Assembly: GCA_003483345.1 (NCBI GenBank) | Contig: DMWH01000116.1 | Span: 1 to 9,229, forward strand | Direction of reading: 5' to 3' | DNA from: Clostridiales bacterium | Lineage (GTDB): Bacteria; Bacillota; Clostridia; Tissierellales; Sedimentibacteraceae | Length of the DNA: 9,229 bases | Shown here: in pieces, positions 1-5,577 of the stretch | Layout of the letters: every line of letters begins with the position of its first letter | Numbering within the stretch: the stretch's first letter is position 1 | Notes under the pieces: generated by a model | Told to the model about the DNA's origin: nothing | The model's input: only the letters and a program-made list of their open reading frames with translations | Database searches by the model: none | Translations under genes and position numbers: made by a program

Positions 1-666
1 CTACTTTATTGACATCGATCCAGTATCGCCTTTACCATCTACAATTAAAGCTCCATAGTTTTGTTCCATAGCTCGTTTTATAAAATTACTTAGTAAAACT
101 GTTTTTCCCGCTCCTGTAGTTCCTGCTATGAATACATGTTTAGCGGTATCAGGTAAATATATCTTCTTCTTAGATTTATTTGTTCCTATAAATGTACCAT
201 TTTTAATGTATTTTGCTTGTGTATCTTCTGTTATATCTGTAACGGACGCATTTAAACTTTTAATACCTGCTTGCTCTGCGTTCTTTCTTTTTTCAATTTT
301 ATTAAAAAAATAACCGGATAAAAACATAGCGGTTACACCTAATAGCAACCAATTGCCTGCACTAAAATTCTTATATACTGTAAACACACCCAATAAATTA
401 TGATGTATAATGTTGTTAATTGACGTTAGTAAATTGGTATATATGGTTCTAAACAGTGATATAATGATATTTATATCTATACAACATACAATTATCGTTA
501 TGACACTTGAACCACATAACACATATTTACTCTTGATGTTTAGAATATAAAATATACTTATTAATATAAATGCAATAGGAATTATCAGAAGCATTGTTAT
601 AATAATTACTGCCACAAGTATTATATTTATAGTCGTATTATCACTTCTCTTATAGCGTTTTGACAA
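1..666 (-). CDS. Truncated FtsK/VirD4-like conjugation ATPase, N-terminal part only
   Basis: Membrane-anchored DNA-transfer ATPase of the FtsK/TraD/VirD4 coupling-protein type, judged from a hydrophobic N-terminus followed by a P-loop. About three membrane segments lie near residues 15-43, 50-73 and 107-122. The Walker A motif GTTGAGKT is at about residues 182-189, and the strand GALIVDGKGD follows some 15 residues later. A TAG stop at 1-3 ends the protein at 221 residues, before Walker B and the rest of the motor; such proteins usually run to about 500-700 residues. It is therefore a truncation by nonsense or frameshift, unless the lesion is a sequencing error at the window edge. I chose the TTG at 666 because GAGGTGG (673-679) lies 6 nt upstream; a TTG at 672 is also in frame but too close. 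It overlaps the end of the upstream replication-relaxation gene, suggesting translational coupling in a transfer operon. The family call is good; the exact subfamily is uncertain. Confidence 0.72.
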   Translation of the reverse strand: MSKRYKRSDNTTINIILVAVIIITMLLIIPIAFILISIFYILNIKSKYVLCGSSVITIIVCCIDINIIISLFRTIYTNLLTSINNIIHHNLLGVFTVYKNFSAGNWLLLGVTAMFLSGYFFNKIEKRKNAEQAGIKSLNASVTDITEDTQAKYIKNGTFIGTNKSKKKIYLPDTAKHVFIAGTTGAGKTVLLSNFIKRAMEQNYGALIVDGKGDTGSMSIK

Positions 667-1284
667 ACTCAACCACCTCGCTTAATGGTATGATGTCAAT
701 ATCTGTGTAATTCTTACTGACTTTTTCGATTTGTTCTTTTACTTTTATACGGTCAAAAGGCGTAATCCATTTTTGCTCATCATAATTCAAATAATTATTC
801 TTCATATTTTTATCAAGTGTATCATATTTTTTTGCGGTTAATTCAACCTCTACGCAATACTTTTTATCATTATGAACAAACGTAAAATTGGGTCTGTGTT
901 TATTATTTCCAAACCCGTCTTTATGTTTTAACTCTCTTTCTGTTACTATAGTATCTCTGTTTATACAATATTTTTTTATAAAATATATTGCTGTATCTAT
1001 CACATATATATCATGCTGTATTTGCTCAATTCTAACGGTTTGCGTTATATACTCAAGATTGAAAGCTTTTTTAGCTTTATGTGTCGCAAAATATAATCCC
1101 GGTATTCCATAAATTACATGCCTACGTTCTATATATTTTGCTTCAATCAGTTTTTTAGTCTGCGGTCACATGCTCGCTGACCTTGAAAGTCACATAATAT
1201 TTTTATTTGTCTACCAAGCATAAAACGCCATTTTGTAATTTCATTCAAAATATTTAAGTCTCGCTCATTAAGCTGTATTGCTAT
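650..1284 (-). pseudogene. Replication-relaxation (Replic_Relax-like) protein, frameshifted and without a start codon
   Basis: Proteins of this family carry an N-terminal winged helix and sit next to FtsK/VirD4-like genes in Firmicute conjugative and mobilizable elements; they are thought to act at the relaxosome or origin. The N-terminal part (1150-1284) reads IQLNERDLNILNEITKWRF, a typical winged-helix start, and ends at a TGA (1147-1149) right after an A6 run. Adding one A gives LKKLIEAKYIERRHVIYG and continues without a break into the C-terminal frame, whose key stretch is HRPNFTF followed by YCVEVELT. The repaired protein would have about 211 residues. A strong ribosome binding site (1293-1298) is followed by ATA, not ATG, at 1284 and 1287, so the start also looks lost. 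The lower half (650-1003) could still be made from its own ATG as a 117-residue fragment. Two lesions in one gene support real decay, though the A6 slip alone could be a read error. Confidence 0.7.
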
Positions 1285-1292
1285 TATAATCG

Positions 1293-1298
1293 CCTCCT
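1293..1298 (-). promoter_or_regulatory. Ribosome binding site AGGAGG without a proper start codon
   Basis: AGGAGG on the minus strand is followed 5 and 8 nt downstream by ATA codons (1285-1287 and 1282-1284), where an ATG would be expected. The in-frame extension further upstream runs through a GC-rich hairpin and has no protein-like character, so this site should mark the original start. It decides the start of the replication-relaxation gene and shows that it is damaged or relies on a rare ATA/ATT start. Confidence 0.6.
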
Positions 1299-1310
1299 TA
1301 GCTATTTTTC

Positions 1311-1385
1311 CGTCGGGGGTTTGACCTTCCCTTGAAAGAGTTAAGGGAACAAACGGCGGCAGGGGCAAACCTTTGCCATGGGGGA
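1311..1385. repeat. GC-rich island with a bulged hairpin and a short palindrome
   Basis: This short GC-rich stretch sits inside AT-rich DNA upstream of the transfer genes. GTTTG plus TTCCCTT (1319-1323, 1327-1333) pairs with AAGGGAA plus CAAAC (1343-1354): a 12-bp stem with a 3-nt bulge and a 9-nt loop. Next to it, GGCAAA-CC-TTTGCC (1364-1377) is a perfect 6-bp-arm palindrome. Its position directly before the transfer operon suits a nic/oriT region or an mRNA leader structure; neither is proven. No known nick-site sequence was recognised. Confidence 0.5.
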
Positions 1386-1460
1386 TTGTGGAATTTGATA
1401 CTTACTACTACATATCTATTCGTACTTGTCTTGCTTTATAACTTACTCACTATACTAACA

Positions 1461-1612
1461 CAACACAAAAGTCTATTTTCATTCACTGATATATTTTAAA
1501 TGGATAACTATACAAGTAGAGAGGGAGTGGTCACGGGTTATTTATAAGCCGTGACCACTCCCTCTCTACGGAAAAAATCGCTATTTTACTGGGTTTCTGA
1601 ACTTTTGTGTTG
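1461..1612. repeat. Outer 12-bp inverted repeat enclosing a large hairpin
   Basis: CAACACAAAAGT (1461-1472) is perfectly complementary to ACTTTTGTGTTG (1601-1612). The arms bracket the 21-bp inverted repeat at 1516-1569, so the region is nested and could fold as a long cruciform. It lies between the end of the two-gene cassette and the transfer genes and contains no convincing gene. Confidence 0.65.
1516..1569. repeat. Perfect 21-bp inverted repeat with a 12-nt loop
   Basis: The left arm 1516-1536 (begins GTAGAGAGGGAGTGG) and right arm 1549-1569 (ends CCACTCCCTCTCTAC) are perfectly complementary over 21 bp. The 12-nt loop itself can form TTAT/ATAA. The arms are far richer in G and C than the flanks. 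Neither strand has a T-tract directly after the stem, so it is not a standard intrinsic terminator. Possible roles are a single- or double-strand origin, an oriT hairpin, or a barrier between the cassette and the transfer operon. Confidence 0.8.
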
Positions 1613-1647
1613 GGTGGATGGGGTGTTCTGATGTAGACGGAATAATA

Positions 1648-2367
1648 TTAGTCATATGCACTAATGCTAAATTGCTTCTTTATTTCAGCATTTAATTGAT
1701 TAAAATTATCCATTCTATCATTGTTTTCTTCTATTAAAACATTTTTATAATGATAAGAACTAATAATTGCCTCCAATGATTTGATACTATCATTAATTTC
1801 TTTTATCAATTTGATAATATTTTCCAGCCTAAAAACAGATATCTTTTTTTGCGACCTTACTTTCCCAGGATTAATTTCAAAAACAAGGTTCAATATTTGT
1901 ATCATTTTATATAATTCGGCAATAGCTTTATTTCTATAAAAACACATTTCTGTATAATAAAATATCCGCATATTTTTATCTTCATTATCATTGCAATTAT
2001 TTAATAAATCTTGAAAAGACTTGCTCATCATAACATAGTAACATATCTCATTATCAAATGAATCAACACATCTTCTTATCCTCTGCTGCACTCTAATTGA
2101 TTTGTTTTTTATATAATCAAATAATTGTACCAGCCAAACAGATGCAATCGATAAGATAGCAATTATTATAAGAATAAGTATATAAATCATCTTTTCTAGT
2201 TCTGTTACAAGAACTAACTGTTCAATAATAATTCCTATAAGGAGCAACAAAAATTCAAGGATAATACCTGTGTTAATTATTTTTGTATGTGCCGTGTTCC
2301 GAGCAATTTTCTCAATATATTTTTTAACTGAGAAATCCTGCCATCCGTTTGCGTGATAATTTTTCAT
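1648..2367 (-). CDS. Two-transmembrane protein with long helical C-terminal domain, possible effector
   Basis: No family recognised with certainty. The 239-residue protein has a short polar N-terminus, two strongly hydrophobic segments at about residues 29-56 and 59-84 joined by a very short turn, and a long charged helical tail (about 85-239) rich in K, E, N and I that probably lies in the cytoplasm. This layout, a membrane hairpin plus helical domain, resembles two-membrane-segment effectors of bacterial conflict systems (for example SLATT-type proteins), but no diagnostic motif was seen. The ATG at 2367 is supported by AAGGAGGAG (2374-2382) 6 nt upstream. It is the second gene of a minus-strand pair, 80 nt after the 158-residue protein, and a hairpin (2389-2412) stands just before its ribosome binding site. 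The frame is intact, unlike the neighbouring mobility genes. Existence of the gene is secure; function is inference. Confidence 0.8.
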   Translation of the reverse strand: MKNYHANGWQDFSVKKYIEKIARNTAHTKIINTGIILEFLLLLIGIIIEQLVLVTELEKMIYILILIIIAILSIASVWLVQLFDYIKNKSIRVQQRIRRCVDSFDNEICYYVMMSKSFQDLLNNCNDNEDKNMRIFYYTEMCFYRNKAIAELYKMIQILNLVFEINPGKVRSQKKISVFRLENIIKLIKEINDSIKSLEAIISSYHYKNVLIEENNDRMDNFNQLNAEIKKQFSISAYD

Positions 2368-2388
2368 ATACTACTCCTCCTTACTTAT

Positions 2389-2412
2389 GTAGGAGTTTAT
2401 AGCAACCCCTAC
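2389..2412 (-). promoter_or_regulatory. Intergenic hairpin before the two-membrane-segment gene
   Basis: In the minus-strand RNA, GUAGGGGUU (2412-2404) pairs with AACUCCUAC (2397-2389): 9 bp with one G-U pair and a 6-nt loop. No U-tract follows, so it is not a standard terminator. The 3' arm contains CUCCU, complementary to the ribosome binding site AAGGAGGAG (2374-2382) just downstream. The two could compete: when the 5' arm holds CUCCU the ribosome site is free, otherwise it may be masked. That is an inference from base pairing only. Confidence 0.45.
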
Positions 2413-2447
2413 AATAAACTTATTGTCTGGACTGCTAAAAATATTCT

Positions 2448-2924
2448 TTAAATTTGTTTGCCTACTTCTTTTAGCTCTTTTAATAACTCTCGTGCTTTAT
2501 CAGGATAATTATCAATCTTCTTATCGACCATTAAATTTAAAGAAGCGATAATATCACTAAATAATTCATTTATATAATTGCCTGAATTATCATCAAATAT
2601 TATCTCTTGCTTAATAAAAATAATCATGTGTTCATTTTCGCTTACAGCTTCAATTATATTTCTAATATAATTGATATAATTGTTTTCGGATACTTTATAT
2701 ATATAATTATCTTCTATGTGTTTAACAGGAATGACTTTTCTTCTGTTTTGCAACAAATTCTTTACTTGTGATTTACTAGCGCTATCTATCCCTCTCATTA
2801 TATATTTAATACCGCTACATCTGGTACCATCACCATATACTTGACCTATTTTGCTTAACAATTTATTCAATTGGTGATTATATCTCTTTTCTTCTCCACC
2901 CGGTGTTTTTAAATAAATTCCCAT
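2448..2924 (-). CDS. Hypothetical protein of 158 residues, first gene of a two-gene cassette
   Basis: I do not recognise this protein. It has 158 residues, no signal peptide and no membrane segment, so it should be cytoplasmic. The N-terminus MGIYLKTPGGEEKRYNHQLN is followed by a G-rich turn near 27-38 (GQVYGDGTRCSG), a basic stretch near 53-65 (QVKNLLQNRRKV), a hydrophobic strand near 99-109 (HMIIFIKQEII) and a charged C-terminal helix (about 139-156). The ATG at 2924 has GGGGTGA (2929-2935) 4 nt upstream, and a good promoter lies at 2973-3001. The gene is followed after 80 nt by the two-membrane-segment protein, with which it probably forms an operon; a sensor or regulator of that protein is one reading. 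The frame is intact and AT-rich like its surroundings. Confidence 0.75.
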   Translation of the reverse strand: MGIYLKTPGGEEKRYNHQLNKLLSKIGQVYGDGTRCSGIKYIMRGIDSASKSQVKNLLQNRRKVIPVKHIEDNYIYKVSENNYINYIRNIIEAVSENEHMIIFIKQEIIFDDNSGNYINELFSDIIASLNLMVDKKIDNYPDKARELLKELKEVGKQI

Positions 2925-2972
2925 GCTTTCACCCCAAATTTAATATAATTTGAATACATAAACTTTCATAAA

Positions 2973-3001
2973 AGTATATCATTATTTTTTAATATATGCA
3001 A
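2973..3001 (-). promoter_or_regulatory. Sigma-A-type promoter of the two-gene cassette
   Basis: On the minus strand TTGCAT (3001-2996) is separated by exactly 17 nt from TATACT (2978-2973), about 50 nt before the ATG at 2924. Both boxes are close to the consensus TTGACA/TATAAT. The -35 box and spacer lie inside the inverted repeat 2983-3021, so binding there could block the promoter. Confidence 0.6.
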
Positions 3002-3021
3002 GCTCTATATATTAAAAAATA
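2983..3021. repeat. 15-bp perfect inverted repeat over the cassette promoter
   Basis: TATTTTTTAATATAT (2983-2997) and ATATATTAAAAAATA (3007-3021) are perfect complements with a 9-nt spacer. The repeat covers the -35 end and spacer of the cassette promoter, as an operator would. AT-richness makes chance similarity more likely than for the 21-bp repeat. The rest of 3022-3188 is AT-rich; a TATAAT at 3046-3051 lacks a convincing -35 box. Confidence 0.5.
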
Positions 3022-3188
3022 TTATATTCGGTAAATTTCGACAAATATAATACAATTTTCAATTTATTATATGGCATATTTTGTTTAATAAATAAGAAGT
3101 AGATTTATGCATAAACTCTATTTTACAGCTGAATAATCAAGTATTCATATAAAACAATTGCATTTCATATAATATAAATGGTGATTAT

Positions 3189-3431
3189 ATGATAAAATCA
3201 TACATTTATCAACAAAGTATTAAAAATTCTAATAATGAAACAAATCTAACAGATATTTCAAACTTTCATATTGATACTTCTTTATCTGAAACTAAAAGAT
3301 TATCTATATTGTTATCTATGCTTAATAATCCATATCTTTTCAAAGTAAATAATGTTACGGTTCATGTTGGATATAACTCTTCAAACTCACTCAAACAAAT
3401 ATTTACTAATTATCTACTTTCAAAAAAATAA
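3189..3431 (+). CDS. Small recombinase-associated hypothetical protein
   Basis: An 80-residue protein encoded directly upstream of the serine recombinase in the same direction; its stop lies inside the predicted recombinase promoter. The C-terminal half (VNNVTVHVGYNSSNSLKQIF) has the pattern of a short beta strand followed by a helix with the ending YLLSKK, similar in outline to the small TnpW-like proteins that accompany serine recombinases in Clostridial elements. The likeness is from memory of the pattern, not an alignment. No membrane segment or signal peptide is seen. The start ATG has only a weak site (GGTGAT, 3180-3185, 3 nt away). The function is unknown; helping excision or transfer is a guess from the neighbourhood. 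Confidence 0.6.
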   Translation: MIKSYIYQQSIKNSNNETNLTDISNFHIDTSLSETKRLSILLSMLNNPYLFKVNNVTVHVGYNSSNSLKQIFTNYLLSKK

Positions 3432-3446
3432 ATTTTATGCTATAAT
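3418..3446 (+). promoter_or_regulatory. Extended -10 promoter of the serine recombinase
   Basis: TATAAT (3441-3446) is a perfect -10 box preceded by TG (3438-3439), giving an extended -10. A weak -35 (TTTCAA, 3418-3423) lies 17 nt upstream. The start codon at 3479 is 33 nt after the -10. The promoter overlaps the stop codon of the upstream small gene. Confidence 0.55.
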
Positions 3447-3462
3447 CACAATGTGGTTATAG
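3440..3462 (+). promoter_or_regulatory. Operator-like inverted repeat over the recombinase promoter
   Basis: CTATAATCAC (3440-3449) and GTGGTTATAG (3453-3462) form a 10-bp inverted repeat with one mismatch and a 3-nt centre. It covers the whole -10 box and the expected transcription start, so a bound repressor would block the recombinase. As RNA, the mismatch becomes a wobble pair and the hairpin would sit just before the ribosome binding site GGAGG (3470-3474). Confidence 0.45.
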
Positions 3463-3478
3463 ATAGAATGGAGGTTAA

Positions 3479-5120
3479 ATGGGAAGACGTAATCACAATA
3501 CCACAACAGAGAGAATATGGAAAACAGCAATATCTATTAGGTTATCAAAAGAAGATGGTAATAATGAAAGTTATTCAATTAAAGGACAACGACAAACAAT
3601 CCAATATTATATTGATACAAGCGATGAATTATTTGAAGTGGTTGATGAATTTATAGATGACGGAGCTTCTGGAAGTGATACAGAACGTACAGATTTTCAA
3701 AGAATGTTGAAATTAATTGAAGAGGGTAAAATAAATTGTGTAATAGTTTGTGACTTGTCAAGATTATCAAGAAATTATGCAGAAACACGGTATGCTTTTA
3801 GAGCAATATTTCGTTTTAAAAAATGTTAGATTTATCAGTATTAATCTACCGCAATTAGACACATATAAAGACCCTCATTGTGTTAGCACCGCAAGTACAC
3901 ATTTGCAGAGTTTAATGAATGATAACTATGTATATGAGACTTCGATTAAAATTCGTGAAAAATTAGAGGTAAAGAAAAAGTTGGGGCTGTTTGTTGGGGC
4001 ATTTCCACCATATGGTTTAAAAAGAAACCCCGAAAATCGACATCAATTACTTCCTGATGAAAATGTTGTTGATATTTGCAATGATATTTTGGATTGGATA
4101 TATGAGGGAAAAAGCACTAGATGGGTGGCAATGAGGTTAAATGAATTAGGAATCCCCTGTCCCTCTGAATATAAAAAACAAAATGGTACTAAATATTACA
4201 ATCCAAATGTTAAAAGTAATCCTTTATGGACAGCTAATGTCGTAAGTGAAATTGCAAAAAACAGAATGTTGATTGGAGATATGGTGCAATCAAAAGGAAA
4301 AATAAAAAGCCATAAAGTTCATAAATATGAAAGGAAGCCAAAAGATGAATGGATTATAGTTCCAAATACTCACCCTGCTGTATTTAAAAGTAGAGAAAAA
4401 TTTGACATTGTTCAAGAACTATTTAAAAATGATACAAAATCCGCTACGGGAAAAAATACTATATATTTATTTGGGGGTATTCTTAAATGTGCGGACTGCG
4501 GAAAGGCTATGCACAGAAGCGTTACAAAAAATCATGTATACTATAAATGCAGAACATATAAAGAACAATCAAAGACAGCATGCACCATTCACTCTATAAG
4601 AGAAGATGAATTAGAGCAAGCTGTTTTAGCTGCTTTAAATATGCAACTTGCGCTGATAGAAAATATATCAGAAATGATAAATGATGTCAACAACTCATCA
4701 ACTACAAAATCACATCTTGAGAAAACTAAAAAGGCTCTAAATACCAAATCAAATGAAATAGATAAAATAAACAGAATGAGAGATAATTTGTATATTGATT
4801 GGAAGAATAATATTATAACAAAAGATGATTATTATAGACTACGTATAAATTATGACGAACAATTAAAACAGGTTGAGCAACAAATAAGCTCTCTAAACAA
4901 AGAATTTGAGCTGTTAGCAAATGGTGTAAATGCAGAAAGTCCTGTTTTGACATATTATAAAGAACATCATAAAATAGAAAAACTTGAAAGAGATATTGTT
5001 ATTAAATTTATAGAAAGAATATATATACACGAAAACAAGAAAATTGATATTATTTTTAGGTTTAGTGACCAAATAGCAAAATTAAAAACTATTGTTAAAG
5101 AAAATTGTAAATATACTTAA
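3479..5120 (+). pseudogene. Large serine recombinase (TnpX-like), interrupted by one frameshift
   Basis: Site-specific recombinase that would integrate and excise the element. The resolvase domain starts with AISIRLSKEDG, where S23 is the expected nucleophile, followed by DGASGSDTERTDFQRML (61-77) and DLSRLSRN (92-99) with the catalytic arginines. At about 3788 the frame shifts: dropping one C after the Thr-103 codon gives AET-GMLLEQYFVLKNVRF, and the second frame runs to 5120. The repaired protein has about 546 residues, normal for the large serine family. The second part holds the recombinase domain, a Zn ribbon (CADCGKAMHR, then YYKCR and TAC, about 4489-4590) and a coiled coil (about 4690-4910). 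The first frame stops at 3829 after 116 residues, so no full enzyme is expected. The start ATG has GGAGG 4 nt upstream. The gene lies near the right end of its element, as is usual. Confidence 0.85.
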
Positions 5121-5135
5121 ACTTTAATACAAGTT

Positions 5136-5177
5136 GTTCTTTTTTAATTGTCGCAACTGGTACACATAAAAAAGAAC
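5136..5177. repeat. 11-bp inverted repeat after the recombinase gene
   Basis: GTTCTTTTTTA (5136-5146) and TAAAAAAGAAC (5167-5177) are perfect complements around a 20-nt centre (ATTGTCGCAACTGGTACACA). It begins 16 nt after the recombinase stop. It may be a weak terminator or a recombinase-binding site; the AT-rich arms and long loop argue against a strong terminator. Confidence 0.45.
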
Positions 5178-5243
5178 GATAATGATAAAATCTATAACCA
5201 TACAAAACCAGTTAAAAAATTCATAAAAGGAAAAGTGATTTTA

Positions 5244-5405
5244 ATGACAAATCAAGACTGTATTCGTTATTCAAGTATATCTCTTTTAAATTTGATTGAA
5301 AGAGGTGAAAAAATTAACGTTGATATATTAAACAGCGAATTATTGTTTTTATTTGATACATATAACGAAACTGAAATAGAAAAAGAAGTATTTTTCAGAT
5401 TATAA
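5244..5405 (+). CDS. Small hypothetical protein at the end of the integrative element
   Basis: A 53-residue protein from the ATG at 5244 (MTNQDCIRYSSISLLNLIER), rich in acidic residues and Leu/Ile, with no membrane segment or recognised motif. An in-frame GTG at 5235 and a TTG at 5148 also exist. AAAGG (5226-5230) is 4 nt before the GTG and 13 nt before the ATG, so the GTG (56 residues) is a fair alternative; the TTG would run through the inverted repeat and is unlikely. It follows the recombinase on the same strand and ends 32 nt before an intrinsic terminator. Predicted all-helical; possibly an accessory protein. It could also be a chance frame in AT-rich DNA. Confidence 0.45.
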   Translation: MTNQDCIRYSSISLLNLIERGEKINVDILNSELLFLFDTYNETEIEKEVFFRL

Positions 5406-5437
5406 TTCATATTACCTACAAAATTATACGCAACAGC

Positions 5438-5476
5438 AAAATAGATGTTACAAATTATTGTCACATCTATTTTTTT
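5438..5476 (+). terminator. Intrinsic terminator after the recombinase region
   Basis: AAAATAGATGT (5438-5448) pairs with ACATCTATTTT (5463-5473); a further 3 bp (ACA/TGT) follow one mismatch, leaving a 6-nt loop. The stem runs into a T7 tract (5470-5476). The mirror A-run on the left lets it act weakly in the other direction too. Its GC content is low, as in the rest of the element. Confidence 0.7.
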
Positions 5477-5528
5477 CTATTGCAAACTGTGTTACTAAGG
5501 CAATATGAAATATTGCGTCAAGCAATAG
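5477..5528. repeat. Nested GCAATA/TATTGC repeats near the element end
   Basis: CTATTGC (5477-5483) and GCAATAG (5522-5528) are an outer inverted repeat; inside, GCAATAT (5500-5506) and ATATTGC (5510-5516) are an inner one with a 3-nt centre. The hexamer GCAATA thus occurs four times in alternating orientation, about 50 nt before the element/host junction. It may be a binding site for the recombinase or an accessory factor. The remaining 5529-5577 is AT-rich with no gene seen. Confidence 0.5.
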
Positions 5529-5577
5529 CTTAACCAATAAAAATTAGTATAAAAGTACATACCATAAATTCAAGCCT

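Noticed and set aside
128..313. Plus-strand frame opposite the ATPase gene
   Set aside because: Antisense shadow of a coding region with a recognisable P-loop; no ribosome site seen.
888..1112. Plus-strand frame opposite the replication-relaxation gene
   Set aside because: Antisense shadow; Cys/Ile-rich nonsense-like composition.
1285..1368. N-terminal extension MPLPPFVPLTLSREG before the replication-relaxation protein
   Set aside because: It has no ribosome site, lies over a GC-rich hairpin and palindrome, and a strong AGGAGG sits downstream at 1293-1298; it is leader DNA that happens to be open.
1516..1569. Standard intrinsic terminator
   Set aside because: The stem is strong but no T-tract follows directly on either strand; the loop and stem length are also unusual.
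3453..3656. Plus-strand frame overlapping the start of the recombinase
   Set aside because: Its product shows no family features and it is a shadow of the clear resolvase domain in the neighbouring frame.
5148..5243. TTG start for the small protein ending at 5405
   Set aside because: No ribosome site at 5148, and the extension runs through an inverted repeat; ATG 5244 or GTG 5235 is more likely.
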